The notes: a model not told the origin generated them from the letters alone. A DNA stretch of 64,000 bases from Vallicoccus soli (GCF_003594885.1 NZ_QZEZ01000002.1:372001-436000), one strand, 5' to 3'. Positions 40,685 to 49,738 are shown, counted from the stretch's first letter. A program made the numbers and translations.

Positions 40685-42256
40685 TCAGCGGAAGATGTCG
40701 GTGGTCCGCGCCTCCCGGATGATCTGGCGCGCGTCGAAGGAGGTCAGGAAGCCCTGGCGCTCCAGGCGCTGCGCGCTGCGCGTCACGGCCCGCACGTACT
40801 CCGGGCTCCGCCCGTCCCTCACCTCGTACAGCCGCTCGAGCCGGGCCTGGCGGAACGGCACCTCGTAGCCGGCGATGAAGCAGAACGACGCGCCGGTGGC
40901 GGTGCCGTACCAGGTGCTCGTCGGCACCTCGAGGTACGGCGAGCGGATGCCGCCCCGGACGTTGCCGAAGCGGTCGAGCACCGGCTCGCCGTACCGGACG
41001 ACGATCGGGTCGGCGTGCGGCGGCGGCACGTCGGCGCGCACCCAGCGGTCCAGGTTGCGCAGCGCCGCGTTGAAGAAGATGTCGCTGGGGAAGCGGCTGC
41101 GCGGGCCCTGGTCGCAGGACTGCGGCGGCACGGCGCGGTCCGCCTGCACGATGTCCTCGGCGCGGGCGGAGTAGTAGAGCTCGTCGGGGGTGGCGTGCCC
41201 CGCGCCGGCCATCTCGTAGTGCCGGAACCGGTCCCCCGGGGTGTCGCTGTCGGGGCGGCGCGAGCCGATGCCGCGCAGGTAGTCCGACTGCGACATCATC
41301 TGGATCACCGGCACCCCGACGCCGTAGAGGCTGCGGCGCGGGTCGCCGACCGGCGGTGCCGGCTCGCACTGGTTCATCGGGTACGCCCCGGCGAAGCCGC
41401 CGCCCGCGACCCCGACGAGGTACGCGTCGTACGTCGGCCGGCCCTGCGCCTGCACGACGAGCGGGTGGATGGCCTTCATGTAGTTGACGAGGTAGCCGCC
41501 GGTCTGGGAGTAGCCCAGGCCGTACGCCTTCGTCACCTTGGTGTGGCGGGTGCCGTAGCGCAGCGGGTTGGACCGGGCGTCGCTGCGCAGCCAGTTGCCG
41601 ACCTGCGTGTAGATGTCCCAGACGAGGCCGTTCTCCGTGGTGCGCGAGCTGTCCGCGGCCACGGTCTCGCAGTTCGCCGGGTCGTCGAGCGGCAGCGGGT
41701 TGGCGAAGGACAGGTCGCCGTACCGCTCGGGGTCGAAGGTCTTCAGCGCGTCGACGGCGATGGGCTTGGCGGTGATGCCCACCCAGGTGTCGCCGTTGGC
41801 GATCATCTGCTCGTGGGCCAGGGCCCAGCCGATGTTGAGGTCGAAGAGGTTCGACGGGTTGAGCATCTCGACGACGACGTTGCCGCTGAACGCCGCGCCC
41901 TTCGCCGGCCGGCGCACGAGGACGCGCGTGGTGTACGGGGCGTCCTCGGTGCGGACTACCGCGGGCGCGTCGGCGGGCCACGAGTAGACGTCGGACTCAC
42001 CGCTCGCGAGGTACTCCTCCTCGACGTAGCCGACGTCGGCGAGGTCCTGCGGGACCTCCTGGAAGGCCGCGCCGCCGAAGGGGTGCGAGTCCCGGGTCGT
42101 CGCGAGGGGGCCGGTCACCGTCGCGGCCTCGCCGCGCACCGGGGCCGCGGCCCGTGCGGGCGGCGCCGTCGCCGGGGCCAGGGCCGCGGCCAGCGCGGCC
42201 GCCAGGCCCGCTGCCAGCACCGCGTCGCGGGCACCGCGGAGTCTGCTGCTGATCAC
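40685..42256 (-). CDS. Secreted alpha/beta hydrolase domain protein
   Basis: 523 residues. A signal peptide (AVLAAGLAAALAAALAPATA, cleavage near ARAAAPV) is followed by a domain matching the alpha/beta hydrolase domain family (Abhydrolase_10-like): FSGNVVVEMLNPSNLFDLNI, WVGITAKPIAVDAL, the nucleophile in LGYSQTGGYLVNYM and the histidine in GAGHATPDELY. It acts outside the membrane on an unknown ester or amide. GAGGAG supports GTG 42256. It is a single gene ending in a perfect hairpin. The 187 bp upstream, to the GAF-ANTAR stop, show no other feature I can name. Confidence 0.82.
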   Translation of the reverse strand: MISSRLRGARDAVLAAGLAAALAAALAPATAPPARAAAPVRGEAATVTGPLATTRDSHPFGGAAFQEVPQDLADVGYVEEEYLASGESDVYSWPADAPAVVRTEDAPYTTRVLVRRPAKGAAFSGNVVVEMLNPSNLFDLNIGWALAHEQMIANGDTWVGITAKPIAVDALKTFDPERYGDLSFANPLPLDDPANCETVAADSSRTTENGLVWDIYTQVGNWLRSDARSNPLRYGTRHTKVTKAYGLGYSQTGGYLVNYMKAIHPLVVQAQGRPTYDAYLVGVAGGGFAGAYPMNQCEPAPPVGDPRRSLYGVGVPVIQMMSQSDYLRGIGSRRPDSDTPGDRFRHYEMAGAGHATPDELYYSARAEDIVQADRAVPPQSCDQGPRSRFPSDIFFNAALRNLDRWVRADVPPPHADPIVVRYGEPVLDRFGNVRGGIRSPYLEVPTSTWYGTATGASFCFIAGYEVPFRQARLERLYEVRDGRSPEYVRAVTRSAQRLERQGFLTSFDARQIIREARTTDIFR

Positions 42257-42443
42257 GTTCGCTCCTCGTCGTCGAGGGGGCTGCCGCGGCGTCGTCGCCG
42301 TCCGGCAGCCCGGGGGTGTGACAGCGAGGAGTCTCGGGTGCTGCACGGTGGGCGACAAGGGCGAGCGGTCGACGATGCCGAACACCCGGGAGCGCCCCGA
42401 CGCGCAGGACCGGTCGCGGGGTCGCGCGGCGGCTGCCGCAGCG

Positions 42444-43271
42444 TCAGGACCGCCGCCGCGACCCGACGGCCGGGGCGACGGTGGCGCGGGTGACGGCGAG
42501 GTCCACCACGTCCGCGGCGACGACCGGCAGCGGGCGGGCGAGCGCGCGGCTCAGCCGGGTGAGCACGAGCAGGGCCTCGCCGGGGGTGGCGCCCGTCCGC
42601 TGGACGAGCACACCGGCCGCGACCCGGACGACGTCGTGGTCGCCGAGCACCGCGGGGAGGCGGGCCAGGACGGGTGCGGCCGGGCCGGCGTGGGCCGCGT
42701 CGGCGCTCGCCTGCGCGACGAGCAGCAGCAGGGCGTCCAGCGTGCTGCCGTCGAGGGCGCCCGGCCACGGGCTGTGGACGTTGAGCGCCCCGAGGTCCTC
42801 GTCGCCGGCCCGCACGCGCACGGGCAGGCACCCGCCGAGCCCCAGCTCCGCGGCTCCGGCGCGGAACCCCGGCCACCGCTCCTCGGCGTCGACGTCGTAC
42901 ACCGCCACCACCGGCTCCCCGCGCAGGGCGTCGAGGCACGGCCCCTCGCCGAGGCGCTGCTGCAGCCGGTCGACCTCGGCGGCGAGGACGCCCGTGGCGG
43001 CGACGCTGCGCAGCGCCCCCGAGCCGTCGGCGCGGGAGGAGCTGGCCTGCTGGACGCCCGGGACGACCGCCACCGCGGCGGCGACCAGCTGCTCGATCCC
43101 ACCGGGCTCGCCCAGCGCCGCACCGTCCGGGGCGTCAGGGGCCTCGCGTCCCGCGTCCAGCAGCACCGCCAGGTCGCCCGGGTGCCCGTCGTGGTGCCCG
43201 TCCCCGCCGGGGCCCCACCCCCCGAGGCCGGTCCCCGCCGTGCTCGTGCCCAGCGCACCGCGACTGTCCAT
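42444..43271 (-). CDS. GAF-ANTAR transcription antitermination regulator
   Basis: 275 residues. A GAF-type sensor (residues ~60-190: LQQRLGEGPCLDALRGEPVV, AAELGLGGCLPVRVRAGDED, NVHSPWPGALDGSTLDALLL) is followed by a short C-terminal ANTAR RNA-binding domain (DVVRVAAGVLVQRTGATPGE, ALLVLTRLSRALARPLPVVA). Such proteins bind paired RNA hairpins and prevent termination in response to signals. The first ~40 residues are a Gly-rich extension. ATG 43271 has a GGGAGCGGGGA ribosome site. The target is not visible nearby. Confidence 0.87.
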   Translation of the reverse strand: MDSRGALGTSTAGTGLGGWGPGGDGHHDGHPGDLAVLLDAGREAPDAPDGAALGEPGGIEQLVAAAVAVVPGVQQASSSRADGSGALRSVAATGVLAAEVDRLQQRLGEGPCLDALRGEPVVAVYDVDAEERWPGFRAGAAELGLGGCLPVRVRAGDEDLGALNVHSPWPGALDGSTLDALLLLVAQASADAAHAGPAAPVLARLPAVLGDHDVVRVAAGVLVQRTGATPGEALLVLTRLSRALARPLPVVAADVVDLAVTRATVAPAVGSRRRS

Positions 43272-43464
43272 GGTGTCCCCGCTCCCGCCTGCGCCCCGTG
43301 CCGGCCCCGGTGCTCGAGCCGTCGGGTCGTCGGCTGCACTGTCCTGCCGTCGGCGGCGTCGAACACGGCGCCGGGTACGGCGACGGGGCACGGCGACGGG
43401 GCACGGTGCGGCGGCACCGCGAGGACCGCGGGCAGCGGTGCGCCGGCGCGCGGAGGAGCGGGGG

Positions 43465-43538
43465 TGGGGCGGGTGGGGCTCGAACCCACGACCCAGGGAT
43501 TATGAGTCCCCTGCTCTGACCGGCTGAGCTACCGCCCC
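43465..43538 (-). tRNA. tRNA with CAT anticodon (tRNA-Met, probably elongator)
   Basis: A 74-nt cloverleaf: acceptor GGGGCGG with CCGCCCC, anticodon loop CTCATAA on a GGGGA/TCCCT stem, T-arm GTGGG-TTCGAGC-CCCAC. The first acceptor pair is G-C, so it is not the initiator. A lysidine-modified tRNA-Ile cannot be excluded from sequence alone. CCA is not encoded. Confidence 0.88.
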
Positions 43539-43568
43539 CCGAGGGGCGGGCCCACCGCCGGGAGGGGG

Positions 43569-43644
43569 TGGCTCCCGCGACTGGACTCGAACCAGTAACC
43601 GTCCGATTAACAGTCGGATGCTCTGCCGATTGAGCTACGCGGGA
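43569..43644 (-). tRNA. tRNA-Asn (GTT anticodon)
   Basis: Acceptor TCCCGCG pairs with CGCGGGA; the anticodon loop is CTGTTAA (GTT) on a TCCGA/TCGGA stem; T-loop TTCGAGT. The discriminator G is followed by an encoded CCA, unlike the two other tRNAs in the window. It lies 30 bp upstream of the CAT tRNA, probably co-transcribed. Confidence 0.95.
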
Positions 43645-43801
43645 CCGAACGGCCCGGAGGCCCTCGTTCAGCGCCAGACCCTACCTCATCGGCGTCCGTG
43701 CCCCGGCACGGCCCGTGGGGTTCACCCCGGGCGGCCCGGGGGTAGATCGGCTGGCAGCGCGCCGAGACCTGCGCGACCAACCACCTACCAGGGGAGACAC
43801 C

Positions 43802-44179
43802 ATGCGCACGAAGGCCGCCTTCCTCACCGGTGCCGCGGTGGGCTACGTCCTCGGGGCCCGGGCCGGGCGCGAGCGCTACGACCAGATCGCGCGCACCGCC
43901 CGGCGCTACTGGGAGGACCCGCGGGTGCAGGAGAAGGTCGGCGACGTCCAGGAGCAGGTGACGCAGACCGCCGGCGACCTGCAGGGCAAGCTGACCCAGA
44001 CCGCCCAGGACCTCGCGTCCACCGCCAAGGACAAGGCCTCCTCCGCCGGCAGCGGCGGGGGCACCGGCGGGGGGACCGACGAGGTGACCCTCACGACGTA
44101 CGACAGCGCCACGGGGACGATGGAGACCACCACCATCGAGGTCCCCGACGCGCAGGCGGGCAGCAACGGCCGGCCCTGA
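43802..44179 (+). CDS. YtxH-like small protein
   Basis: 125 residues. The N-terminus has a glycine-rich helix with a GARAGRERYDQIARTARRYW signature, as in YtxH-like actinobacterial proteins, then a coiled-coil-forming Gln/Asp repeat (VTQTAGDLQGKLTQTAQDLA) and a Gly/Thr-rich tail. Probably membrane-associated and stress-related; the function is unknown. GGGGAG precedes ATG 43802. It may form an operon with the DUF5709 and topoisomerase genes. Confidence 0.7.
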   Translation: MRTKAAFLTGAAVGYVLGARAGRERYDQIARTARRYWEDPRVQEKVGDVQEQVTQTAGDLQGKLTQTAQDLASTAKDKASSAGSGGGTGGGTDEVTLTTYDSATGTMETTTIEVPDAQAGSNGRP

Positions 44180-44219
44180 CCGGCCCCGCCACCAGCACAC
44201 CACCCCGCGAAGGAGAACG

Positions 44220-44648
44220 GTGACCGACCCCAGCTTCGAGGACCGCCCGATCGAGCAGGGCTTCCCCGAGGTCGTCGACGACGACTCGCCCGAGCGCGAC
44301 CGCTACCCCGAGCCCGAGGAGGGCTCCCTGCCGGGCAGCTACGGCTACCTCGGCTCGGACAGCAAGGGCACGACGGTCCAGGAGGAGCTCGAGGGCGAGA
44401 CGCTCGACGAGCGCCTGGCCGCGGAGGAGCCCGAGCCGTACGTCGACCCGCTCGGCTCCGGCGAGGACGACCGGGTCGTCGAGGGCGGCACCGGTCCCGG
44501 CGGGGGCGACCCGGTGGGCCAGCTCGTCGCTCCCGACGGGGACGCCGAGTTCGACACGGAGAAGGACGAGGTCGCCTACGAGGAGGGCTCGCCGGGCGGC
44601 GGCTCCCCCGAGGAGCAGGCCATGCACCTGGAGCCCGAGGAGGGCTGA
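44220..44648 (+). CDS. DUF5709 family acidic protein
   Basis: 142 residues, strongly acidic and low in complexity. The DUF5709 pattern is seen: ERDRYPEPEEGSLPGSYGYL near the start, QEELEGETLDERLAAEEPEP, then VGQLVAPDGDAEFDTEKDEV near the end. The family has no known function and is probably disordered. AAGGAGAACG precedes GTG 44220. The topoisomerase start follows 3 bp after the stop. Confidence 0.8.
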   Translation: MTDPSFEDRPIEQGFPEVVDDDSPERDRYPEPEEGSLPGSYGYLGSDSKGTTVQEELEGETLDERLAAEEPEPYVDPLGSGEDDRVVEGGTGPGGGDPVGQLVAPDGDAEFDTEKDEVAYEEGSPGGGSPEEQAMHLEPEEG

Positions 44649-44651
44649 GCG

Positions 44652-45734
44652 GTGCCGCGCCTCCGGCGTTCGGACAGCCAGGGCCCCGGCCTGCGCCGCG
44701 TGCGGCGCGGCCGGGGCTTCTCCTACGTGACCGCGGACGGCGAGCCGGCGTCCCCGGAGGACGTGCAGCGCGCCCGCGACCTCGTCATCCCGCCGGCCTG
44801 GCAGGACGTCTGGATCTGCCCCTGGCCCAACGGCCACATCCAGGCCGTCGGCACCGACGCCGCCGGCCGGCGCCAGTACCGCTACCACGACGCCTGGCGG
44901 GTCCAGCGCGACCAGGCCAAGCACGACCGCGTGCTGCAGGTCGCGCGCCGGCTCCCGGCCGCGCGCCAGGTCGTCGCCGGGCACCTCGCGCAGCAGGGGT
45001 ACGGCCGCGAGCGCGTCCTCGCATGCGCCTTCCGCCTGCTCGACCTCGGCTTCTTCCGGATCGGCAGCGAGGAGTACGCGGAGGACAACGGCACCTTCGG
45101 CCTGGCCACCATCCGCCGGGAGCACGTCAGCGTGCACGGCGACACGGTGGTCTTCGAGTACCTCGCCAAGCACGGCAAGGAGCGCCTGCAGTCGGTCGTG
45201 GACCCCGAGGTGCGCACCGTCGTCCGCGGGCTGCAGCGCCGCCGGGACGACAAGCCCGAGCTCCTCGCGTACAAGGTCGGCCGGGAGTGGCGCGACGTGC
45301 GCAGCACGGAGGTCAACGAGTACGTCCGCTCGGTCGTCGGTGGCGAGGTGAGCGCGAAGGACTTCCGGACCTGGCACGCCACGGTGCTCACCGCCGTCGG
45401 CCTGGCCGTGTCGACCCTCGCGCCGCAGTCGCCGACCGCGCGCAAGCGCGCGGTGACCCGGGTCGTCAAGGAGGTCTCGGACTACCTCGGCAACACCCCG
45501 ACCGTCGCGCGCAGCTCCTACATCGACCCGCGGGTCATCGACCTGTTCAACGACGGCATCACGATCATGCCGGCGCTGGAGTCCCTCGGCGAGGACGTCG
45601 TCTACGGCTCGCCGGCCACCCACGGCGCCGTGGAGAGCGCTGTCCTGGACCTGCTGGGCCTGCCGCCGGAGCAGGCGCCCGCCGAGCACGTGAGCCGCGA
45701 CCCCGACGCGCTCGAGGCGCTCGCGACGGCCTAG
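44652..45734 (+). CDS. DNA topoisomerase IB
   Basis: 360 residues of the poxvirus-type bacterial topoisomerase IB family. The N-terminal domain has LVIPPAWQDVWICPWPNGHI and AVGTDAAGRRQYRYH; the catalytic domain carries Arg in AFRLLDLGFFRIGSEEY, SAKDFRTWHATVLTAV and the active-site tyrosine in ARSSYIDPRVID (near residue 290). It relaxes supercoils through a 3'-phosphotyrosine intermediate. It follows the DUF5709 gene after 3 bp and overlaps the convergent gene by 4 bp. Confidence 0.94.
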   Translation: MPRLRRSDSQGPGLRRVRRGRGFSYVTADGEPASPEDVQRARDLVIPPAWQDVWICPWPNGHIQAVGTDAAGRRQYRYHDAWRVQRDQAKHDRVLQVARRLPAARQVVAGHLAQQGYGRERVLACAFRLLDLGFFRIGSEEYAEDNGTFGLATIRREHVSVHGDTVVFEYLAKHGKERLQSVVDPEVRTVVRGLQRRRDDKPELLAYKVGREWRDVRSTEVNEYVRSVVGGEVSAKDFRTWHATVLTAVGLAVSTLAPQSPTARKRAVTRVVKEVSDYLGNTPTVARSSYIDPRVIDLFNDGITIMPALESLGEDVVYGSPATHGAVESAVLDLLGLPPEQAPAEHVSRDPDALEALATA

Positions 45735-46222
45735 AGCATCGCGGCGCGCAGGCGCCGCTGCTCGAGGTCCACCGCCGCGCGGACCCGCGGGTCCGCGGGG
45801 TCCACCCCGGGGTCGGCCACCTCCTGCCACAGCAGCCCGTCGCGCCCGGGCACCCGGCGGGCCACCACGCGCACGCCCCGGCGGCCGAGGACCGGCACGT
45901 GCCGGGTGAGCACGATGCTGGACTGCACGCGCTCGCGCACCGTCTCCGGCAGCAGCCCGGGCTCGCCGAGCACGACCTCGCGCGCTCCGCGCACCGACTC
46001 CACCGCCAGCGCGCCGCGCTCGTCGTCCCAGGTGGCGGCGAGCACCTCGTGCCACGGCAGCCGGTCCCAGCCCGGCCCGGCGGCGAGCAGCAGGGCGCGC
46101 TGGGTGGCCCACGCCCCGGGGACCCCGGCCAGCACCCGCTCCCCCGCCTCGAGCGGCAGGTCGCGGGGCGGGCGGGGGCGCCGGCGCGGGGTCAGCGCGA
46201 CGGGCAGGGAGGGCAGGCGCAC
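45731..46222 (-). CDS. Conserved hypothetical protein
   Basis: 163 residues with an Arg/Pro-rich start, then WATQRALLLAAGPGWDRLPW, LAATWDDERGALAVESVRGA, VQSSIVLTRHVPVLGRRGVR and a basic C-terminus ending RRLRAAML. This resembles a widespread actinobacterial protein of unknown function; I cannot name the family. It is leaderless: TACGCT (46229-46234) lies 6 nt before GTG 46222. The 3' end overlaps topoisomerase IB by 4 bp. Confidence 0.65.
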   Translation of the reverse strand: MRLPSLPVALTPRRRPRPPRDLPLEAGERVLAGVPGAWATQRALLLAAGPGWDRLPWHEVLAATWDDERGALAVESVRGAREVVLGEPGLLPETVRERVQSSIVLTRHVPVLGRRGVRVVARRVPGRDGLLWQEVADPGVDPADPRVRAAVDLEQRRLRAAML

Positions 46223-46228
46223 CCCGCG

Positions 46229-46234
46229 AGCGTA
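46229..46234 (-). promoter_or_regulatory. -10 box TACGCT, leaderless
   Basis: TACGCT on the minus strand lies 6 nt before GTG 46222. Confidence 0.55.
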
Positions 46235-46279
46235 CGGCGCGCGCCGGCGGCCGGAGCCGCCCGGGCCGTCGCACGCCGA

Positions 46280-46309
46280 GAGGGGCGCCGCCCGAAGGCG
46301 ACGCCCCTC
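46280..46309 (-). terminator. Hairpin after the sugar dehydrogenase gene
   Basis: GAGGGGCGCCGCC pairs with GGCGACGCCCCTC apart from one internal mismatch, with a CGAA tip. It lies 65 bp past the stop at 46374. Confidence 0.6.
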
Positions 46310-46373
46310 CCGTGGTCCTGCTCAGCGCCGGGTCGTGCTCAGCGCTGCCGTGCGGTCGGGCTCAGCGGCGGTC

Positions 46374-48485
46374 TCAGCCGTTGCTGGGCTCGAGGACGAC
46401 CTCGGCGGTGCCGGAGCGGGCCGGCAGGCCGTCCTCCGGGGTGTCCGTGTAGGTCGCCTGGAAGACGCCGCGGAGGTTGCTCGCACCGGCGTGGCCGGTC
46501 TCCAGCGGGGTCTGGATGGTGCCCGAGCAGCCGCGGGCGGCCGTCAGCGGGTGACCGTGGTCGTCGTGGCCCAGGACGTAGGACACGATGACGTTGTTGC
46601 AGTCGACCGGCTGGTCGTCGGTCACCTGGACCTCGAAGCGGACCGCGTCGCCGAAGGCGAAGGTGTCACCGGTCTGCGGGGTGACGAAGGTGACGACCGG
46701 GGCCTCGTTGCCGACGATGACCCGGACCGAGGCGGACGCCCGGCGGCCGGTCTCGTCGATGACGGTCAGGGTCGCGTCGTACGCGCCGTTCTCCTCGTAG
46801 GTGAACGTCGGGTTCTGGCGGTACGAGTCGACCTTGCCGTCCGCGTCGAAGTCCCAGCGGTAGCGCAGGCTGTCGCCGTCGGCGTCCGTCGTGCCCTCGC
46901 TGGAGAACGTGACGGTCAGCGGCGTCTGGCCCTCGACGACGTCGGCCGCGACCTTGGGCTCCGGCGTGCGGTTGCCGCGGGTGTAGTCGATGCGGGCCAG
47001 CTGGGCCTCCGGCAGCTCGGCGAAGTAGCCGGTGCCGTACTCCAGGACGTAGAGCGCGCCGTCGGGGCCGAACTCCATGTCCATCGGGCCGTCGACGACG
47101 ACGTCCGGCGCGACGCGCTCGAGGCTCGCCACCTCGCCACCGGGACCCGTGGTGACCGCCTGGACGAAGTCACGGGTCCACTCGTAGAAGAGCGGCTTGC
47201 CGTCGTAGTACGCCGGCCACTTGATCGCGGACTTCGAGGCGTGCTTGAAGTCGTACGCCGGGCCGGCCATCGGGCCGATGCCGCCGGTGCCGAGCTCCGG
47301 GAACTGCCGCGACGCGCCGTAGGAGTAGATGATCTCCGAGTGCGCCACCGGCGGCAGGACCTCGAGGCCGGTGTTGTACGGCGAGTCGTTGACGACGGCC
47401 TTGCAGTTGAAGTAGTCGCCCGGGGTCTCCGTCGCGAAGTCGTAGTCCCGGTAGGGGATGTCCGGCTGCACGCAGAACGGCCAGCCGTAGTTGGCGGGCT
47501 CGTCGATGACCATCCAGCGGCCGTGGCCCGCGGGGCCGCGGTCGTCGCTCGGCTGGTTGGCGTCCGGCGAGTAGTCCGCCATGTAGACCGTGTCGGTCTG
47601 CGGGTCCACGTCGAAGCGGAACGGGTTGCGCAGGCCCATCGCGTAGATCTCGGGACGGGTCTTCTCCGTCCCCGGGGCGAAGAGGTTGCCCTTGGGGATG
47701 GTGTAGCCGCCGCCGGCCTTCGGCTTGATGCGCAGGAGCTTGCCGCGCAGGTCGTTCGTGTTGCCCGAGGTGCGGCGGGCGTCGAACGCCGGGTGGCGGC
47801 CCTCGCGGTCGTCGACCGGCACGTAGCCGTCGGACTCGAACGGGTTCGAGTCGTCACCGGTCGACAGGTAGAGGTTGCCCTTGCTGTCGAAGTCGATCTG
47901 GCCGCCGACGTGGCAGCAGATGCCGCGGTCGACGGGGACCTCGAGGATCTCCTGCTCGGTGTCGAGCTTGAGCTCGTTGCCGATCAGCTTGAAGCGCGAC
48001 AGGCGCAGGGCGCCCTTGAACGACTCGTACTGCTCGTCGGTGATCTCGAAGGGCGCGTCGCCCTCGTTGACGTCCGGCGTCAGCGGGTCGTCCTCGGGGG
48101 TGTCGCCCTCGAGGGGGGAGTAGTAGAGGTAGACCCACTTGTTCTTCGCGAAGTTGGGGTCGACCGCGACGCCCTGCAGGCCCTCCTCGTCGTGCAGGTA
48201 GACCGGCACCTTGGCCGCGAGGGGGTTGAGCCCCGTCTTCGGGTCGTGGATGAAGACCCGGCCGTCGCGGGCGGTGTGCAGCACGCGCCCGTCCGGCGTG
48301 ACGGCGAGGCTGATCGGCTCGCCGGGACGGTCGTTGAGGGTGACCTTCTGGAAGGCGCTCTGGTCGGGCGCCTGCGCGGCCGCGGGGGCCTTCGAGGGGG
48401 CGGCGGTCGCCGTGGTCAGCGGGACGGTGGCCGTGAGGCCGCCGAGCGCCGTGGCGAGCACCGCGAGCGGGAGTGCCCTACGCAC
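46374..48485 (-). CDS. Secreted PQQ-type sugar dehydrogenase (GSDH) with a PKD domain
   Basis: 703 residues. After a signal peptide (ending ATAAPSKA), residues ~50-500 form a glucose/sorbosone dehydrogenase propeller: EEGLQGVAVDPNFAKNKWVY, CCHVGGQIDFDSKGNLYLST, AMGLRNPFRFDVDPQTDTVY, ANYGWPFC and DGALYVLEYGTGYFAE. A PKD-like beta-sandwich follows (SEGTTDADGDSLRYRWDFDA), then a C-terminal beta domain. It oxidises sugars outside the cell with PQQ or a similar cofactor. AAGGAG precedes GTG 48485. It is co-transcribed with the Tat-exported isomerase 43 bp upstream. Confidence 0.88.
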   Translation of the reverse strand: MRRALPLAVLATALGGLTATVPLTTATAAPSKAPAAAQAPDQSAFQKVTLNDRPGEPISLAVTPDGRVLHTARDGRVFIHDPKTGLNPLAAKVPVYLHDEEGLQGVAVDPNFAKNKWVYLYYSPLEGDTPEDDPLTPDVNEGDAPFEITDEQYESFKGALRLSRFKLIGNELKLDTEQEILEVPVDRGICCHVGGQIDFDSKGNLYLSTGDDSNPFESDGYVPVDDREGRHPAFDARRTSGNTNDLRGKLLRIKPKAGGGYTIPKGNLFAPGTEKTRPEIYAMGLRNPFRFDVDPQTDTVYMADYSPDANQPSDDRGPAGHGRWMVIDEPANYGWPFCVQPDIPYRDYDFATETPGDYFNCKAVVNDSPYNTGLEVLPPVAHSEIIYSYGASRQFPELGTGGIGPMAGPAYDFKHASKSAIKWPAYYDGKPLFYEWTRDFVQAVTTGPGGEVASLERVAPDVVVDGPMDMEFGPDGALYVLEYGTGYFAELPEAQLARIDYTRGNRTPEPKVAADVVEGQTPLTVTFSSEGTTDADGDSLRYRWDFDADGKVDSYRQNPTFTYEENGAYDATLTVIDETGRRASASVRVIVGNEAPVVTFVTPQTGDTFAFGDAVRFEVQVTDDQPVDCNNVIVSYVLGHDDHGHPLTAARGCSGTIQTPLETGHAGASNLRGVFQATYTDTPEDGLPARSGTAEVVLEPSNG

Positions 48486-48528
48486 GTGGTTCGTCTCCTT
48501 CGACGGGGGTGGGGGGTCCTGCAGGGGA

Positions 48529-49485
48529 TCAGAAGCGGACGTTGCGCAGGAAGTCGAAGCCGACCTCAGCGGTGTCCAGGGCGTCCGCGGGCTGGCGCGG
48601 CGCGGTGCCGGCGTTGTCGCGCTCCACGATGAACTCCACCGTGCCGCCCTTGCGGGCCTGGGCGAAGATGCGCGGGAAGTCGATGAGGCCCTTGCCCGGG
48701 TCCTCGAACAGCCCGTCCACGCCCATGTCCTTGACGTGGAACTGGCGGATGCGCCCGCGGTGGGCGTTGATGATGTCGACCGGGTCGGCCGCGCCCCGCC
48801 ACGCCCAGTAGAGGTCCAGCTGGAAGTGGACGAGCGTCGGGTCGGTCTCCTGGAACAGGATGTCCATGCCCGTGCGGCCGTCGGACTGGCGCAGGAACTC
48901 GTTGTGGTGGTTGTGGTAGCCGAACTGCAGCCGGAAGTTGCGCGCGATCCGGCCGGCCTTGTTGAGGTCCGCCGCGAGGGCCACGTACTTGGCCGCGTCG
49001 CGGATCGGGCCGTTCTCGTCGGTGCCGAAGTAGGGGTGGTTCACGTAGGTGGCGCCGAGGACGTTCGCCACGCGCAGCTGCTCGCGCCACGTCGCCGCGT
49101 CGAAGGGCTGCGGGATGCCGATGTGGGCCGAGGTGGCCTTGATGCCGTGGTCGTCCAGGGCCTCGCGGAACTCCTCGGGGGTCAGGCCCCCGGGGACGCC
49201 GGCCGCCTCGACCTGCTTGTAGCCGTAGCTCGCGAGCGCCGCGAGGGTGCCGTCGACGTCCTGGGACAGGATGTCGCGCAGCGTGTAGAGCTGGATGCTG
49301 ATGCGCCGCACGGGGATGCGCTGCTCGCCGGCCGCAGCGGCCGCGGGGGCCGCGGTGGCACCGGCGAGCGCGCCCCCGGCACCCACGAGGGCGGCGGTGC
49401 CGGCAGCCGCCTTGAGGAAGCCGCGGCGCGAGGCGAGCGCCGCCATCTCCTCGGGGCACGCCTTGTGGACCAGACCGTTGCACAT
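48529..49485 (-). CDS. Tat-exported sugar phosphate isomerase/epimerase-like protein
   Basis: 318 residues. A twin-arginine signal SRRGFLKAAAGTAALVGAGG is preceded by an unusual 19-residue leader with two cysteines (CNGLVHKAC). The mature part is a xylose-isomerase-like TIM barrel: ISIQLYTLRDILSQDVDGTL, GYKQVEAAGV, FGYHNHHNEFL, HFQLDLYWAW and EFIVERDNAG supply the typical metal ligands. It would act outside the membrane on a sugar or cyclitol. GAAGGAGAAG precedes ATG 49485. It forms a unit with the sugar dehydrogenase. Confidence 0.86.
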   Translation of the reverse strand: MCNGLVHKACPEEMAALASRRGFLKAAAGTAALVGAGGALAGATAAPAAAAAGEQRIPVRRISIQLYTLRDILSQDVDGTLAALASYGYKQVEAAGVPGGLTPEEFREALDDHGIKATSAHIGIPQPFDAATWREQLRVANVLGATYVNHPYFGTDENGPIRDAAKYVALAADLNKAGRIARNFRLQFGYHNHHNEFLRQSDGRTGMDILFQETDPTLVHFQLDLYWAWRGAADPVDIINAHRGRIRQFHVKDMGVDGLFEDPGKGLIDFPRIFAQARKGGTVEFIVERDNAGTAPRQPADALDTAEVGFDFLRNVRF

Positions 49486-49594
49486 GCTGACTTCTCCTTC
49501 GTCCGGGGCCGCGCTGCGCCGGGCGGCGGGCGTCGTGCCGCTGCCGTGAGCGAGGACGGCGCGCACAGTGGTGCTCCGTCCTGCTGAGCCGGGA

Positions 49595-49602
49595 CGTTAA
49601 CG
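49595..49602. promoter_or_regulatory. CGTTAACG palindrome upstream of the Tat-isomerase operon
   Basis: A perfect 8-bp palindrome in a locally AT-richer stretch about 110 bp before ATG 49485. LacI-family sugar regulators use sites of this kind. The 305-bp gap 49486-49790 also holds the terminator of the ebo operon; nothing else is evident. Confidence 0.3.
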
Positions 49603-49697
49603 ACTCTTCTCCGCCGTGTGAAGACCCTTTCCCCGACTTTCTCATGACTTGGTACGCGGCACCGCGCGACTTCGTCCCTTCAGTGGCAGAAGACGCC

Positions 49698-49738
49698 GCA
49701 GCCGCCCGGCGCCCCTGCGCGGGGTGCCGGGCGGCTGC
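49698..49738 (-). terminator. 18-bp hairpin ending the xylB-ebo operon
   Basis: Arms 49698-49715 and 49721-49738 pair over 18 positions with a single G-T pair and a 5-nt loop. It lies 53 bp past the last stop of the operon (49791), separating it from the Tat-isomerase unit. Confidence 0.7.

Noticed and set aside
43465-43538. Initiator tRNA-fMet for the CAT-anticodon tRNA.
   Set aside because: The first acceptor pair is a normal G-C and the anticodon stem lacks the three G-C pairs typical of initiators.
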